The notes: generated by a model from the sequence alone, not told the origin. Positions 49,793 to 60,622 are shown, counted from the first letter of the stretch. The stretch: DNA of 64,000 nt from Pseudomonadota bacterium (GCA_021819435.1 JAKARB010000015.1:1-64000), one strand, 5' to 3'. Program-made: numbers and translations.

Positions 49793-49814
49793 AACCTGAC
49801 CAAATGGTCAGGTT
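49793..49814. promoter_or_regulatory. RutR-like operator in front of preT
   Basis: Perfect 22-bp palindrome with ten-base arms AACCTGACCA and TGGTCAGGTT separated by AA. The core TGACCA-AA-TGGTCA matches the RutR consensus (TTGACCA-NN-TGGTCAA). It lies 22 bp from the preT start codon, just before the ribosome-binding site, so occupancy would block transcription. Confidence 0.85.
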
Positions 49815-49944
49815 TTCAGGAGGGACCGCTTGCTTAAACCGTGCCAGCGGCTGGGGGTGTCAAATGCACGTCGGCGGTGCGTCCCAACACCAAGGGAGGC
49901 ACCAGCCCAGTCCTCGGGGCCCGGGGCACCCGCTTCGCCGCGCA

Positions 49945-49972
49945 CAAAAAAGCCGGGCACTCGGGCCCGGCT
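49945..49972 (-). terminator. Intrinsic terminator after the peroxiredoxin gene
   Basis: Eight-base arms AGCCGGGC (49951-49958) and GCCCGGCT (49965-49972) with a six-base loop. The minus strand ends in a T run (49950-49945). Confidence 0.85.
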
Positions 49973-49996
49973 CGCACCGTGAGAAGGCGCCTTGGC

Positions 49997-50503
49997 TCAG
50001 CCACGCACCTGCTTGAGCAGCGTCTCGGCATCGCTCACCGCGAAGCCCCCGCCCTTTTCGTCGTTGAGCTGCGTGACCACACCGTCCTTGACCAGCATCG
50101 AATAACGGCCAGAGCGCAGGCCCAGGCCCTTCTCGCTCAGGTCCAGCGTCAGGCCGGTGGCCTTGGCGAAAGCCGCGCTGCCATCGGCCATCATGCGCAC
50201 CTTGCCGGCCGCCTTCAGCTCACGGCCCCAGGCCCCCATCACGAACGCATCGTTGACCGACACGCACCAGATCTCGTCCACGCCAGCGGCCTTGAACTGA
50301 TCGGCCTGCTCGATGTAGCCAGGCGCGTGCTTGGCCGAACAGGTCGGCGTGAAGGCCCCCGGCAGCCCGAAAATGGCCACGGTCTTGCCGGCCACGCTCT
50401 TCTCGATGTCGAAGGCGTTGGGCCCCAGGCTGCAGCCCTCACCCTCGACTTCGACGTACTCGAACAGCGTGCCGCCAGGCAGCTTGTCTCCGACCTTGAT
50501 CAT
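49997..50503 (-). CDS. Peroxiredoxin (Prx5 type)
   Basis: 168-residue thiol peroxidase that reduces hydrogen peroxide and organic peroxides, probably with glutathione/glutaredoxin or thioredoxin. The peroxidatic Cys55 is in GLPGAFTPTCSAKHAPGY, the Prx5-type signature; the other cysteines are at about 24 and 87 (EIWCVSVND). The start MIKVGDKLP has AAAGGAG upstream. Monocistronic, with its own terminator, between the pyrimidine operon and the ribosomal cluster. Confidence 0.93.
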   Translation of the reverse strand: MIKVGDKLPGGTLFEYVEVEGEGCSLGPNAFDIEKSVAGKTVAIFGLPGAFTPTCSAKHAPGYIEQADQFKAAGVDEIWCVSVNDAFVMGAWGRELKAAGKVRMMADGSAAFAKATGLTLDLSEKGLGLRSGRYSMLVKDGVVTQLNDEKGGGFAVSDAETLLKQVRG

Positions 50504-50574
50504 GCGAAACTCCTTTGTGTGACATGCAGGGAACAACGCCATGGGGCACCCGCCAACATCGGCGGGCGCCCATG

Positions 50575-50608
50575 AAAAAACCGGCGCCAGTATGACTGGA
50601 CGCCGGTT
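50575..50608 (-). terminator. Terminator at the end of the S10 operon
   Basis: Arms AACCGGCG-CCAGT (50579-50591) and ACTGG-A-CGCCGGTT (50595-50608), 13 base pairs with one bulged A and a three-base loop. The minus strand ends in TTTTTT (50580-50575). It closes the cluster after rpsQ. Confidence 0.85.
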
Positions 50609-50684
50609 GGGGCACGGTGGTCAGCGGCTTTGACCCCGCCTCCACCACGGCGATCGACCGGAGCCGATCACCCGGGTGCTGCGA

Positions 50685-50954
50685 TCAAACGCCTTGGGCC
50701 TTCTCGACCAGACGGGTCACGACCCAGTTCTTGGTCTTCGAGAGCGGGCGGCTTTCGCTGATCTCGACCACGTCGCCGATCTTGAACTCGTTGTTCTCGT
50801 CGTGAGCGTGGTACTTGTTCGACTTGGCCACGATCTTGCCATAGAGCTCGTGCTTGACACGACGCTCGACCAGCACGGTCACGGTCTTGGCGCGGGCGTC
50901 AGAGACGACCTTGCCGACCAGGCTGCGAACCACTTTGGTTTGAGCTTGCGTCAT
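50685..50954 (-). CDS. rpsQ: 30S ribosomal protein S17
   Basis: 89-residue primary 16S rRNA-binding protein (body of the 30S subunit). The typical core is [44 protein letters not shown], here seen at residues about 24-67, with [16 protein letters not shown] at the end. Last gene of the S10 operon in this window; its start overlaps the rpmC stop by four bases (ATGA). rplN, rplX and the spc genes that follow in E. coli do not follow here: a terminator does. Confidence 0.96.
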   Translation of the reverse strand: MTQAQTKVVRSLVGKVVSDARAKTVTVLVERRVKHELYGKIVAKSNKYHAHDENNEFKIGDVVEISESRPLSKTKNWVVTRLVEKAQGV

Positions 50955-51154
50955 TTGGCGGCTCCTTGCTTCTTCTCGGCCAGGATGGTCTTGGCGCGAG
51001 CGATGTCACGGCGAGTCTTCTTCAGGCTCGAGTGATCGTTCAGTTGCTGGGTGGCACGCTGCATGCGCAGGTTGAAGTGCGACTTCAGCAGGTCCTTGAT
51101 TTCGGTTTCCAATGCGGCCACATCCTTGGCGCGCAGTTCAGAGGCTTTCGCCAT
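50951..51154 (-). CDS. rpmC: 50S ribosomal protein L29
   Basis: 67-residue two-helix protein near the peptide exit tunnel of the 50S subunit, part of the docking site for trigger factor and SRP. Core: [33 protein letters not shown] and [15 protein letters not shown]. The start at 51154 ([10 protein letters not shown]) follows AAGGAG; seven more in-frame codons upstream are unlikely. It lies 21 bp after rplP and overlaps rpsQ. Confidence 0.95.
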   Translation of the reverse strand: MAKASELRAKDVAALETEIKDLLKSHFNLRMQRATQQLNDHSSLKKTRRDIARAKTILAEKKQGAAK

Positions 51155-51175
51155 TTCTTTCTCCTTGCGCGTCAA

Positions 51176-51592
51176 TCAGATGCCGAACTGGCGGCCAACG
51201 AAGGTCGTGCTCAGCGGCAGCTTTGCAGCAGCCAGCGTGAACGCTTCGCGAGCGAGCTCTTCGGGCACACCCTGGATCTCGTACAGCACCTTGCCGGGCT
51301 GGATCTCGGCGACGTAGTACTCCACGCCACCCTTGCCGTTACCCATGCGGACCTCGGCAGGCTTCTTGGAGATCGGCTTGTCGGGGAAGATGCGGATGAA
51401 GATACGACCGCCGCGCTTGACGTGACGAGAGATCGCACGACGAGCGGCTTCGATCTGGCGAGCCGTGAGACGGCCGCGCTCGGTCGCCTTCAGGCCGAAA
51501 TCGCCAAAGGACACATCGGCGCCACGGGTGGCGACACCCGTGTTACGGCCCTTGTGCTCCTTGCGGAACTTGCGACGATTAGGTTGCAACAT
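51176..51592 (-). CDS. rplP: 50S ribosomal protein L16
   Basis: 138-residue 50S protein at the central protuberance, close to the A-site tRNA. The N-terminus [17 protein letters not shown] is the family signature, and [20 protein letters not shown] lies in the second half. Normal length. It starts two bases before the rpsC stop, in the usual order rpsC-rplP-rpmC. Confidence 0.97.
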   Translation of the reverse strand: MLQPNRRKFRKEHKGRNTGVATRGADVSFGDFGLKATERGRLTARQIEAARRAISRHVKRGGRIFIRIFPDKPISKKPAEVRMGNGKGGVEYYVAEIQPGKVLYEIQGVPEELAREAFTLAAAKLPLSTTFVGRQFGI

Positions 51593-51594
51593 GA

Positions 51595-52449
51595 TTATTC
51601 TCCTTTCGCTTCGGCAGCCGGAGCAGCCTTGCGAACGCGCTTGGCGTCGGCGGTGACGGCAGGCTTGTCGCTGCCATCAGCCGGGGCGCCGTCAGCACGC
51701 GGTGCACCACGGCCAGGACCACGGGGACCACGACGGTCACCAGGGCGGTCGCTGCGCGGGCCACGGCGGTTGCGGCGGTCGTCCTGGCTGTCGTCGCCCT
51801 TGAGCACAGGGGCTTCGCCATTGGCCAGGCGGTCACCACGGTAGACCCACACCTTCACACCGATCACACCGTAGGTGGTGTGGGCTTCGGAGAAGCCGTA
51901 ATCGATGTCGGCACGCAGGGTGTGCAGGGGCACACGGCCTTCGCGGTACCACTCGGTGCGAGCGATTTCGATGCCGTTGAGGCGACCCGACGACATGATC
52001 TTGATGCCCTGGGCGCCCAGGCGCATCGCGTTCTGCATGGCGCGCTTCATGGCGCGGCGGAACATGATGCGCTTTTCCAGCTGCTGCGTGATCGAGTCGG
52101 CGATCAGTTGGGCATCGACTTCAGGCTTGCGCACTTCTTCGATGTTCACCGAGACCGGCACGTTCAGGCGCTTGGCCAGTTCGAGCTTCAGGTTTTCGAT
52201 GTCTTCGCCCTTCTTGCCGATCACCACGCCCGGACGAGCCGAGAAAATGGTGATGCGTGCGCTCTTGGCGGGACGCTCGATCAAGATGCGCGACACAGCC
52301 GCGTTCTTGAGCTTCTTTTTCAGGAATTCGCGGACTTCCAGGTCTTCAGCCAGCATCGAGGCGAAGTTGCGATTGGTGGCGTACCAACGCGATGCCCAGT
52401 TGCGGGTGACGGCCAGGCGGAAGCCGGTTGGGTGGATTTTTTGTCCCAT
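51595..52449 (-). CDS. rpsC: 30S ribosomal protein S3
   Basis: 284-residue KH-domain protein of the 30S head, part of the mRNA entry channel. The N-terminus [18 protein letters not shown], the KH motif region [18 protein letters not shown] and the C-domain ([22 protein letters not shown]) are normal. The last 65 residues are a basic, low-complexity Arg/Gly/Pro/Ala tail ([20 protein letters not shown] onward), which makes it longer than the E. coli protein (about 233). Confidence 0.97.
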   Translation of the reverse strand: MGQKIHPTGFRLAVTRNWASRWYATNRNFASMLAEDLEVREFLKKKLKNAAVSRILIERPAKSARITIFSARPGVVIGKKGEDIENLKLELAKRLNVPVSVNIEEVRKPEVDAQLIADSITQQLEKRIMFRRAMKRAMQNAMRLGAQGIKIMSSGRLNGIEIARTEWYREGRVPLHTLRADIDYGFSEAHTTYGVIGVKVWVYRGDRLANGEAPVLKGDDSQDDRRNRRGPRSDRPGDRRGPRGPGRGAPRADGAPADGSDKPAVTADAKRVRKAAPAAEAKGE

Positions 52450-52462
52450 GATCAGCCTCTGC

Positions 52463-52792
52463 TTAGTTGCCCACGGTCACATAGATGTGGCAGGTCGGCT
52501 TGCTGATGCGATTGCCACGGCCCTTGGCGCGGGCAGTGAAACGCTTCAGCGTGGGACCTTGTTCCACATAAATGGTCTTGACCTTCAGTTCGTCGATGTC
52601 AGCGCCGTCGTTGTGCTCGGCGTTGGCGATCGCAGATTCCAGTGCCTTCTTGACGATGCCGGCAGCCTTCTTCTGGGTGAACTCAAGGATGTTGAGGGCC
52701 TGATCGACCTTCTTGCCACGGATGAGATCGGCCACCAGTCGACCCTTGTCGACCGACAGGCGAACGCCGCGAACGATTGCTTTCGTTTCCAT
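52463..52792 (-). CDS. rplV: 50S ribosomal protein L22
   Basis: 109-residue 50S protein whose beta-hairpin lines the exit tunnel. [27 protein letters not shown] begins the chain, seen over residues 1-27. The tunnel hairpin is [21 protein letters not shown]. The MKR-type loop looks normal, with no sign of the macrolide-resistance deletion. It lies 12 bp after rpsS and 13 bp before rpsC. Confidence 0.96.
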   Translation of the reverse strand: METKAIVRGVRLSVDKGRLVADLIRGKKVDQALNILEFTQKKAAGIVKKALESAIANAEHNDGADIDELKVKTIYVEQGPTLKRFTARAKGRGNRISKPTCHIYVTVGN

Positions 52793-52804
52793 CGCAGCTG
52801 CTCC

Positions 52805-53080
52805 TTATTTCTTGGCTTTCTTGTCGCCAGGGTGACCCTTGAAAGTACGGGTCAGGGCGAACTCGCCGAGCTTGTGGCCAACCATCTGGTCCTGGATGTA
52901 CACGGGCACGTGCTGCTTGCCGTTGTGCACAGCAATCGTCAGGCCGATGAACTCAGGCAGGATGGTCGAGCGACGCGACCAGGTCTTGACGGGCTTCTTG
53001 TCCTTGGTGGACACAGCCTTCTCAACCTTGGCCAGCAGGTGGTGATCCACGAAGGGACCCTTTTTCAGAGAACGAGCCAT
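52805..53080 (-). CDS. rpsS: 30S ribosomal protein S19
   Basis: 91-residue 30S head protein that contacts S13 and the A-site finger. [20 protein letters not shown] is the family start, followed by [20 protein letters not shown] and [24 protein letters not shown]. Normal length and position between rplB and rplV. Confidence 0.97.
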   Translation of the reverse strand: MARSLKKGPFVDHHLLAKVEKAVSTKDKKPVKTWSRRSTILPEFIGLTIAVHNGKQHVPVYIQDQMVGHKLGEFALTRTFKGHPGDKKAKK

Positions 53081-53093
53081 TTCAGCCTACCCC

Positions 53094-53918
53094 TTACTTT
53101 TTGCGACGCGAGACGATGAACGTCTGCGTGCGCTTGTTGTTGCGGGTGCGGTAGCCCTTCGTCATGGTGTTCCATGGCGAGACAGGCACCTGACCTTCGC
53201 CGGTGCGGCCTTCGCCACCACCGTGCGGGTGGTCAACCGGGTTCATGGCGACGCCACGCACGGTCGGGCGGATGCCCTTCCAGCGGATGGCGCCGGCCTT
53301 GCCGTATTGACGCAGGCTGTGCTCTTCGTTGCTCACTTCACCCAGGGTGGCGCGGCATTCGATGTGGATCTTGCGAACTTCACCAGAGCGCAGGCGAACC
53401 TGAGCGTAGGTGCCTTCGCGAGCCATCAGGACAGCGGAGGTGCCAGCCGAACGAGCGATCTGACCGCCCTTGCCAGGCAGCAGTTCGATGTTGTGGATGG
53501 TCGAACCCACGGGGATGTTGCGGATGGGCAGGGCGTTGCCAGCCTTGATCGGCGCTTCCGAGCCGCTCAGGATGGTGGCGCCGACTTCCAGGCCACGCGG
53601 AGCAATGATGTAGCGACGTTCGCCGTCGGCATAGCACACCAGGGCGATGTGAGCCGTGCGGTTCGGGTCGTACTGGATGCTCTCGACCTTTGCCGGGATG
53701 CCGTCCTTGTTGCGCACGAAGTCGACCACGCGGTAGTGGTGCTTGTGACCACCGCCCTTGTGGCGAATCGTGATGTGACCGTTGTTGTTGCGGCCAGCGT
53801 TTTGCTTTTGCGGCTCAAGCAGCGAAGCCTCGGGCTTGCCCTTGTGCAGGTGCTTGTGCACCACCTTCACCACGCCACGGCGGCCGGGCGAGGTCGGTTT
53901 GACTTTGACGACAGCCAT
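53094..53918 (-). CDS. rplB: 50S ribosomal protein L2
   Basis: 274-residue protein of the 50S core, needed for subunit association and the peptidyl-transferase centre. Motifs: [26 protein letters not shown] at the start of the OB domain (cited over residues about 39-64) and the conserved His region [18 protein letters not shown] near the C-terminus. Normal length. It lies two bases after rplW. Confidence 0.97.
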   Translation of the reverse strand: MAVVKVKPTSPGRRGVVKVVHKHLHKGKPEASLLEPQKQNAGRNNNGHITIRHKGGGHKHHYRVVDFVRNKDGIPAKVESIQYDPNRTAHIALVCYADGERRYIIAPRGLEVGATILSGSEAPIKAGNALPIRNIPVGSTIHNIELLPGKGGQIARSAGTSAVLMAREGTYAQVRLRSGEVRKIHIECRATLGEVSNEEHSLRQYGKAGAIRWKGIRPTVRGVAMNPVDHPHGGGEGRTGEGQVPVSPWNTMTKGYRTRNNKRTQTFIVSRRKK

Positions 53919-53920
53919 GA

Positions 53921-54235
53921 TTACGCGGCCTCCCCAGAGAAGTTCAGCTCTTGACCGGCCTTCAGGCTCACATAAGCCTTCTTGGCGTGGTCACGACGTC
54001 CGATGCGGCCACCGAATCGCTTGGTCTTGCCCTTCTGGTTCAGGACTTGCACCGACTGCACTTCGACCTTGAACAGCAGCTCGACAGCGGCCTTGATCTC
54101 GGGCTTGGTGGCGTCGCGCAGCACCTTGAACAGCACTTGACCGCGTTCTTCAGCAGCGGCGGTGGCCTTTTCCGAGATGATCGGAGCGACCAGCACCTGC
54201 ATCAGGCGGTTTTCATCGAATTTCAGAGTGCTCAT
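53921..54235 (-). CDS. rplW: 50S ribosomal protein L23
   Basis: 104-residue exit-tunnel protein and docking site for trigger factor. It has [19 protein letters not shown] near the start and [18 protein letters not shown] in the middle loop. Normal length. Its start overlaps the rplD stop by four bases (ATGA), so the two are translationally coupled. Confidence 0.96.
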   Translation of the reverse strand: MSTLKFDENRLMQVLVAPIISEKATAAAEERGQVLFKVLRDATKPEIKAAVELLFKVEVQSVQVLNQKGKTKRFGGRIGRRDHAKKAYVSLKAGQELNFSGEAA

Positions 54236-54855
54236 GCGAACATCTCCTGGAGCTTTTCGATCGCACCCTTGGTGACCACGACCTTCTTGTAGAAGACCAG
54301 GGACAGGGGATCGGCGTAACGGGGTTCGACAACCAGCACGTTGGGCAGGTTGCGCGAAGCCAGGAACAGGTTGTCGTCGACGGTGTCGGCGATGACCAGG
54401 ACGTGGTCCAGGTTCATGGCCTTCAGCTTGGCGGCGAGCAGCTTGGTCTTGGGGGCTTCGACGGTCAGCGAATCAACCACAGCCAGGCGACCTTCACGGG
54501 CCAGCTGCGAGAAGATGGCGGCCATGCCGGCGCGGTACATCTTCTTGTTGACCTTCTGGGTGAAGTTCTCGTCGGGGCTGTTCGGGAAGATGCGACCACC
54601 GCCACGCCACAGGGGCGACGAAGACATACCGGCGCGAGCGCGGCCGGTGCCCTTCTGGCGCCAAGGCTTCTTGGTGGTGTGCTTGACCTGTTCGCGGTCC
54701 TTCTGGGCGCGGGTGCCTTGACGGGCATTGGCCTGGTAGGCAACGACGACCTGATGGATCAGGGCTTCGTTGTATTCGCGGCCGAACACGGTGTCGGATG
54801 CTTCAACCTTGGAAGCAGCCTGACCTTGCTCATTGAGCAGTTCGAGCTGTGCCAT
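54232..54855 (-). CDS. rplD: 50S ribosomal protein L4
   Basis: 207-residue 50S protein whose extended loop reaches the exit tunnel. In E. coli L4 also represses the S10 operon by binding its leader. Motifs: [24 protein letters not shown] and the loop [25 protein letters not shown], both at normal positions. Its ATG overlaps the rplC stop by one base (TGATG). Confidence 0.96.
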   Translation of the reverse strand: MAQLELLNEQGQAASKVEASDTVFGREYNEALIHQVVVAYQANARQGTRAQKDREQVKHTTKKPWRQKGTGRARAGMSSSPLWRGGGRIFPNSPDENFTQKVNKKMYRAGMAAIFSQLAREGRLAVVDSLTVEAPKTKLLAAKLKAMNLDHVLVIADTVDDNLFLASRNLPNVLVVEPRYADPLSLVFYKKVVVTKGAIEKLQEMFA

Positions 54856-55529
54856 CAGTTGGCTCCTTTCTTGACCTTGACCTTCACGGCCGGGCGCACG
54901 GTGACGAAGCCACCCTTGGCGCCAGGAACCGCGCCCTTGACCAGCAGCAGTTGACGAGCTTCGTCAACGCGCACGACGTCGAGGTTTTGCGTGGTCACGG
55001 TCTCGTCACCTTGGTGACCAGACATCTTCTTGCCGGGGAACACGCGACCTGGGTCCTGGGCCATCGAGATGGAGCCGGGGACGTTGTGCGAACGCGAGTT
55101 ACCGTGCGAAGCGCGCTGCGAACCGAAGTTGTGGCGCTTGATGGTGCCCATGAAGCCCTTGCCGATCGAGGTGCCTTGCACGTCGACCAGTTGGCCGGCC
55201 TGGAACAGGGCGGCGGGGGCGATGGTGGCGCCGGCCTTGTATTCGGCGGCGACTTCCGCGGGGACGCGGAATTCCTTGACGAACTCACCAGCTTCGACGC
55301 CAGCCTTGGCCAGGTGACCGGCTTCGGGCTTGGTCACGCGCGATGCCTTGCGGGCACCGAACACGACTTGCAGGGCGACGTAGCCGTCGTTCTCAACGGT
55401 TTTGACCTGGGACACGCGGTTGTTGGACACGTCGAGCACCGTCACGGGCACGGCGTCGCCGTCGTCCGTGTAGATGCGCATCATGCCCACCTTGCGGCCC
55501 AGCAATCCGAGGCGATTGCTAAGACTCAT
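54855..55529 (-). CDS. rplC: 50S ribosomal protein L3
   Basis: 224-residue protein near the peptidyl-transferase centre. [27 protein letters not shown] begins the chain, seen over residues about 7-33. The methylated-Gln motif region is [20 protein letters not shown], and [21 protein letters not shown] lies before it. The start at 55529 has GGAG seven bases upstream; a start six codons further up would lie inside the ribosome-binding site. It is the first gene after an internal promoter and a terminator, so it opens its own unit. Confidence 0.95.
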   Translation of the reverse strand: MSLSNRLGLLGRKVGMMRIYTDDGDAVPVTVLDVSNNRVSQVKTVENDGYVALQVVFGARKASRVTKPEAGHLAKAGVEAGEFVKEFRVPAEVAAEYKAGATIAPAALFQAGQLVDVQGTSIGKGFMGTIKRHNFGSQRASHGNSRSHNVPGSISMAQDPGRVFPGKKMSGHQGDETVTTQNLDVVRVDEARQLLLVKGAVPGAKGGFVTVRPAVKVKVKKGAN

Positions 55530-55541
55530 GTTTTTCTCCAA

Positions 55542-55561
55542 CTCCACAACGGTGCGTGGAG
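55542..55561 (-). other. Small hairpin in front of rplC
   Basis: On the minus strand CTCCAC (55561-55556) pairs with GTGGAG (55547-55542), a six-base stem with an eight-base loop, ending six bases before the GGAG of rplC. It could be part of an autoregulatory leader, like the L4 target in other S10 leaders; this is inference. Confidence 0.4.
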
Positions 55562-55675
55562 CCTTTTACAAAAACCCGACATCGATTGGCCGGGCCCGGA
55601 AATCCCATCGGTGAGCCGCTTGCAGCCACTGGAAAAACCAATGGAGGCACGCCGCCCATTTCAGGAAAGCCCACG

Positions 55676-55704
55676 ACTGTAGCAAATGCTTAAAAAAAGC
55701 GCAA
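55676..55704 (-). promoter_or_regulatory. Promoter in front of rplC
   Basis: Minus strand: -35 TTGCGC (55699-55704) and -10 TACAGT (55676-55681) with a 17-bp spacer. Transcription would start near 55669 and give a 140-base leader to rplC. It lies immediately behind the rpsJ terminator. The rest of 55530-55830 is this leader and the terminator. Confidence 0.7.
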
Positions 55705-55743
55705 GTGTCCATTCGCCCCGCCAGGGGAAAGGCATCCGGGAAT

Positions 55744-55774
55744 GAAAAAGCCGCACCGGGAGAGGTGCGGCTTT
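55744..55774 (-). terminator. Terminator between rpsJ and rplC
   Basis: Eleven-base arms AAAGCCGCACC (55747-55757) and GGTGCGGCTTT (55764-55774), six-base loop. The minus strand ends in TTTTTC. It divides the usual rpsJ-rplC operon. Confidence 0.85.
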
Positions 55775-55830
55775 GGGGGGATGCCGTCGGCGGCGCCCGC
55801 GTCAAGCACAGGCAGCCGGACGAAACGGCA

Positions 55831-56142
55831 TCACTGCAGCTTGATTTCGACGTCCACGCCTGCGGGCAGGTCCAGCTTCATCAGGGCGTCAACCGTCTTG
55901 TCGGTCGGGTCGACGATGTCCATCAGGCGCTGGTGGGTGCGGATTTCAAACTGGTCACGCGAGGTCTTGTTGACGTGCGGCGAACGCAGGATGTTGAAAC
56001 GCTGCAGGCGGGTCGGCAGGGGCACGGGACCCTTGACGATGGCGCCGGTGCGCTTGGCGGTTTCGACGATTTCTGCCGACGACTGATCGATCAGCTTGTA
56101 GTCGAAAGCCTTCAGGCGGATGCGGATCTTCTGTTGTGCCAT
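55831..56142 (-). CDS. rpsJ: 30S ribosomal protein S10 / NusE
   Basis: 103-residue 30S head protein that also acts as NusE in rRNA and NusG-linked antitermination. [21 protein letters not shown] and [32 protein letters not shown] (about 45-76) are diagnostic. The start at 56142 has AAGGAAG upstream. It follows tuf by 75 bp and is followed by a strong terminator, so it seems to be read with tuf rather than with rplC. Confidence 0.96.
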   Translation of the reverse strand: MAQQKIRIRLKAFDYKLIDQSSAEIVETAKRTGAIVKGPVPLPTRLQRFNILRSPHVNKTSRDQFEIRTHQRLMDIVDPTDKTVDALMKLDLPAGVDVEIKLQ

Positions 56143-56217
56143 GACACTTCCTTCAATTAAAGAGCGATGAGATTTGTCCACCCCCGGGGCACCAGGGGCA
56201 GACGCGTGTCACAGCGA

Positions 56218-57408
<1,191 letters not shown>

Positions 57409-57600
57409 TTGTTTCTCCTAGAGAGCAAAGAACAGTTGCCCATGCGTGTTTAAGGTCTCCAGCATTGGCCGCCATGGGCAGCGAGCCAGCCACTTGCGTG
57501 GTGCCGAAGACCGGCTTTGATTTTTGAGAGGGACGGATGCTACCACCCGCCCTCGGCACCAACAACCCCCGCCGCACGCCGCCGGCTTGACCCAGCGACA

Positions 57601-57740
57601 GCCAAGGATCCGGCTTTGCCGGTCCGATGGCTGTGCCCCCTTGAGGGGGGCTGAGCCCGGACTCGGACAGTCCTTGAGGACTGTTCGAGCCTGGCGAAGG
57701 GCCCTCCCGTCTCCGGGAGGGCGCGGGCTGCAAGTCCGCG
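57601..57740. repeat. Cluster of palindromes between fusA and tuf
   Basis: The 352-bp gap 57409-57760 holds at least four stem-loops in a row. They are: a GGATCCGGC-like stem near 57606-57625; CCCCC(C)/GGGGG(G) with loop TTGA near 57635-57650; CTCGGACAGTCC (57662-57673) with GGACTGTTCGAG (57678-57689) and loop TTGA; and GCCCTCCCG (57701-57709) with CGGGAGGGC (57714-57722). The build resembles REP or mosaic intergenic repeats. A few T residues near 57535 could end transcription. No gene is seen here. Confidence 0.55.
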
Positions 57741-57760
57741 AAGCGCGTAGGGGGCGGGCC

Positions 57761-59863
57761 TTACTTGGCGCGCGCGGTGATGATCGCGTCGGCCACGTTC
57801 TTGGGGGCTTCCGAGTAGTGCTTGAACTCCATGGAGTACGTGGCACGACCTTGGGTGGCCGAACGCAGGCTGGTCGAGTAGCCGAACATTTCCGACAGGG
57901 GCACTTCGGCGCGGATGATCTTGCCGCCACCAACCATGTCGTCCATGCCTTGCACCATGCCGCGACGCGAGGACAGGTCGCCCATCACGGTACCGGCGTA
58001 GTCTTCAGGCGTCTCGACTTCCACGGCCATCATGGGCTCGAGGATGACGGGGTTGGCCTTGCGGCAGGCGTCCTTGAAGCCCATCGAAGCAGCCATCTTG
58101 AACGCGTTTTCGTTCGAGTCCACATCGTGGTACGAACCGAAGGTCAGGGTGACCTTGACGTCGACCACGGGGTAGCCGGCCAGCACGCCGTTCGGCAGGG
58201 TGTCGATGACGCCCTTTTCCACCGCAGGGATGTACTCGCGAGGCACCACGCCGCCCTTGATGGCGTCGACGAACTCGAAGCCCTTGCCCGGCTCTTGCGG
58301 CTCGACGGTCAGCACGACGTGACCGTACTGGCCCTTACCGCCGGACTGACGCACGAACTTGCCTTCGACGTCGGTGACTTGCTTGCGGATGGTTTCGCGG
58401 TAGGCCACTTGCGGCTTGCCCACGTTGGCTTCCACACCGAACTCGCGCTTCATGCGGTCGACGATGATTTCCAGGTGCAGTTCGCCCATGCCGGCGATGA
58501 TGGTCTGACCGGACTCTTCGTCGGTGCGAACGCGGAAGGACGGGTCTTCAGCGGCCAGGCGGTTCAGGGCGATGCCCATCTTTTCCTGGTCGGCCTTGGT
58601 CTTCGGTTCGACGGCCTGCGCGATCACGGGCTCGGGGAACTCCATCTTTTCCAGGGTCACGATGGACTCGGGATCACACAGCGTTTCGCCGGTGGTCACA
58701 TCCTTCAGGCCCACGCAGGCGGCGATGTCGCCGGCCAGGATTTCCTTGATTTCTTCACGCTCGTTGGCGTGCATCTGCAGGATCCGGCCGATGCGTTCCT
58801 TCTTGCCCTTGATGGCGTTGTAGACGGTGTCGCCCGAGTTCAGGACGCCCGAGTACACGCGCACGAAGGTCAGTTGGCCGACGTAGGGGTCGGTCATCAG
58901 CTTGAACGCCAGGGCAGCGAACTTCTCGCTGTCGTCGGCCTTGCGGGTGACTTCGTTGCCATCTTCGTCGGTGCCAGCCACGGGGGGGATGTCCACCGGA
59001 GAAGGCAGGTAGTCGATGACGGCGTCGAGCATGCGCTGCACGCCCTTGTTCTTGAAGGCGGTGCCGCACAACATCGGCTGGATTTCGCCAGCGATGGTGC
59101 GGGTGCGCAGAGCCAGCTTGATCTCGTCTTCGGAGAGGTCGCCCTCTTCGAGGTACTTGTTCATCAGCTCTTCGTTGGCTTCGGCGGCGGCCTCGACCAT
59201 GCCTTCACGCCACTTCTTGGCGTCGGCTTGCAGCTCGGCGGGGATGTCGCGGTAGTCGAACTTCATGCCCTGGGAAGCTTCGTCCCAGTAGATGGCCTTC
59301 ATCTTCAGGAGGTCGACGACGCCCTGGAAGTTGTCTTCGGCACCAATGGGGATCACCACGGGCACGGGGTTGGCCTTCAGGCGCAGCTTGAGCTGGTCGT
59401 AGACCTTGAAGAAGTTCGCGCCGGTGCGGTCCATCTTGTTGACGAACGCCAGACGGGGCACGCGGTACTTGTTGGCCTGACGCCAGACGGTTTCAGACTG
59501 GGGCTGAACGCCGCCCACGGCGCAGTACACCATGCAGGCGCCGTCGAGCACGCGCATGGAACGCTCCACCTCGATGGTGAAGTCCACGTGGCCCGGGGTG
59601 TCGATGATGTTGAAGCGGTGCTCGGGGTAGGACATGTCCATGCCCTTCCAGAAGCAGGTCGTGGCAGCCGACGTGATGGTGATGCCGCGCTCTTGTTCCT
59701 GCTCCATCCAGTCCATGGTGGCGGCGCCTTCGTGCACTTCACCGATCTTGTGGTTCACACCGGTGTAGAACAGGATGCGCTCGGTCGTGGTGGTCTTGCC
59801 GGCGTCGATGTGGGCAGAGATGCCAATGTTGCGATAGCGCTCGATCGGGGTCTTGCGGGACAT
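57761..59863 (-). CDS. fusA: Elongation factor G
   Basis: 700-residue translocase GTPase, also used in ribosome recycling with RRF. G1 [16 protein letters not shown]3 DTPGHVDF, G4 NKMD; later domains have [21 protein letters not shown] in domain IV (about 505-525) and [18 protein letters not shown] close to the C-terminus. Normal length. It lies between rpsG (78 bp away) and tuf. Confidence 0.98.
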   Translation of the reverse strand: MSRKTPIERYRNIGISAHIDAGKTTTTERILFYTGVNHKIGEVHEGAATMDWMEQEQERGITITSAATTCFWKGMDMSYPEHRFNIIDTPGHVDFTIEVERSMRVLDGACMVYCAVGGVQPQSETVWRQANKYRVPRLAFVNKMDRTGANFFKVYDQLKLRLKANPVPVVIPIGAEDNFQGVVDLLKMKAIYWDEASQGMKFDYRDIPAELQADAKKWREGMVEAAAEANEELMNKYLEEGDLSEDEIKLALRTRTIAGEIQPMLCGTAFKNKGVQRMLDAVIDYLPSPVDIPPVAGTDEDGNEVTRKADDSEKFAALAFKLMTDPYVGQLTFVRVYSGVLNSGDTVYNAIKGKKERIGRILQMHANEREEIKEILAGDIAACVGLKDVTTGETLCDPESIVTLEKMEFPEPVIAQAVEPKTKADQEKMGIALNRLAAEDPSFRVRTDEESGQTIIAGMGELHLEIIVDRMKREFGVEANVGKPQVAYRETIRKQVTDVEGKFVRQSGGKGQYGHVVLTVEPQEPGKGFEFVDAIKGGVVPREYIPAVEKGVIDTLPNGVLAGYPVVDVKVTLTFGSYHDVDSNENAFKMAASMGFKDACRKANPVILEPMMAVEVETPEDYAGTVMGDLSSRRGMVQGMDDMVGGGKIIRAEVPLSEMFGYSTSLRSATQGRATYSMEFKHYSEAPKNVADAIITARAK

Positions 59864-59882
59864 GGTGTCACTCCAAGTGTCA

Positions 59883-59913
59883 CGGCGCCGGACCCTGTTG
59901 GAGCCCGGCGCCG
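59883..59913. other. Stem-loop between rpsG and fusA
   Basis: Perfect nine-base arms CGGCGCCGG (59883-59891) and CCGGCGCCG (59905-59913) with a 13-base loop, in the 78-bp gap. No T run, so it is more likely a translational or RNA-stability element than a terminator. The S7 target in the E. coli str operon sits between rpsL and rpsG, so it is not an obvious match. Confidence 0.45.
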
Positions 59914-59941
59914 CTGCAGTGGATGCTGCAGGGGTGGTGGT

Positions 59942-60412
59942 TTAGAAACGGAAGTGCGAGAAGGCCTTGTTGGCTTCGGCCATGCGGTGCACTTCGTCAC
60001 GCTTCTTCATCGCGCCGCCGCGGCCTTCGGAGGCCTCGAGCAGTTCATTGGCCAGGCGTTGGGCCATCGACTTCTCGGAACGCTTGCGCGACGATTCCTT
60101 CAGCCAGCGCATGGCCAGGGCCATGCGGCGGGCGGGGCGAACTTCAACGGGAACCTGGTAGTTCGCACCACCCACGCGGCGGGATTTCACTTCCACCACG
60201 GGCTTGATGTTGTTCAGAGCGATGTTGAAGATTTCCAGCGGATCCTTGCCAGCCTTCTTCTCGACCTGGTCGAGGGCACCGTAGATGATGCGCTCGGCCA
60301 CAGCCTTCTTGCCGGACTCCATGATCACGTTCATGAACTTGGAGAGGTCGACCGATCCGAACTTGGGATCGGGCAGGATTTCACGCTTGGGTACTTCGCG
60401 ACGACGAGGCAT
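59942..60412 (-). CDS. rpsG: 30S ribosomal protein S7
   Basis: 156-residue primary binder of the 16S 3' major domain (30S head). [20 protein letters not shown] begins the chain, and [23 protein letters not shown] follows. [24 protein letters not shown] is seen at about 83-106. The start at 60412 has GGAAACGAA upstream; five more codons are possible but not conserved. Second gene of the str operon. The 210-bp gap to rpsL shows no gene. Confidence 0.96.
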   Translation of the reverse strand: MPRRREVPKREILPDPKFGSVDLSKFMNVIMESGKKAVAERIIYGALDQVEKKAGKDPLEIFNIALNNIKPVVEVKSRRVGGANYQVPVEVRPARRMALAMRWLKESSRKRSEKSMAQRLANELLEASEGRGGAMKKRDEVHRMAEANKAFSHFRF

Positions 60413-60622
60413 TTCGTTTCCTTTCAATGCTTCAGTTGATGCGGGCTGGATCGCGGATCCTCATTTGCCTGCATCCGGAGCCTGATCAACAGACCCCACT
60501 TACTCGGTGCTGTCCGGACCATTCCGGCAGAACCGCCACCTCGGCCTTCTCTTCTACAGCGTGCCACCTTCGGGTGACAGGCCGATGAAGTCGACCGAAT
60601 CTTGTTTTGTTCAGAGGGCCGA

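Noticed and set aside
49815-49860. A possible sigma-54 promoter (TGGCAC) upstream of preT
   Set aside because: The -12 element TTGC is missing at the required spacing.
57524-60439. A 971-codon open frame on the plus strand across fusA and rpsG
   Set aside because: It is the complement of two highly conserved genes, has no ribosome-binding site and reads as composition-driven Asp/His/Leu/Val-rich sequence. GC-rich genes commonly leave such antisense frames open.
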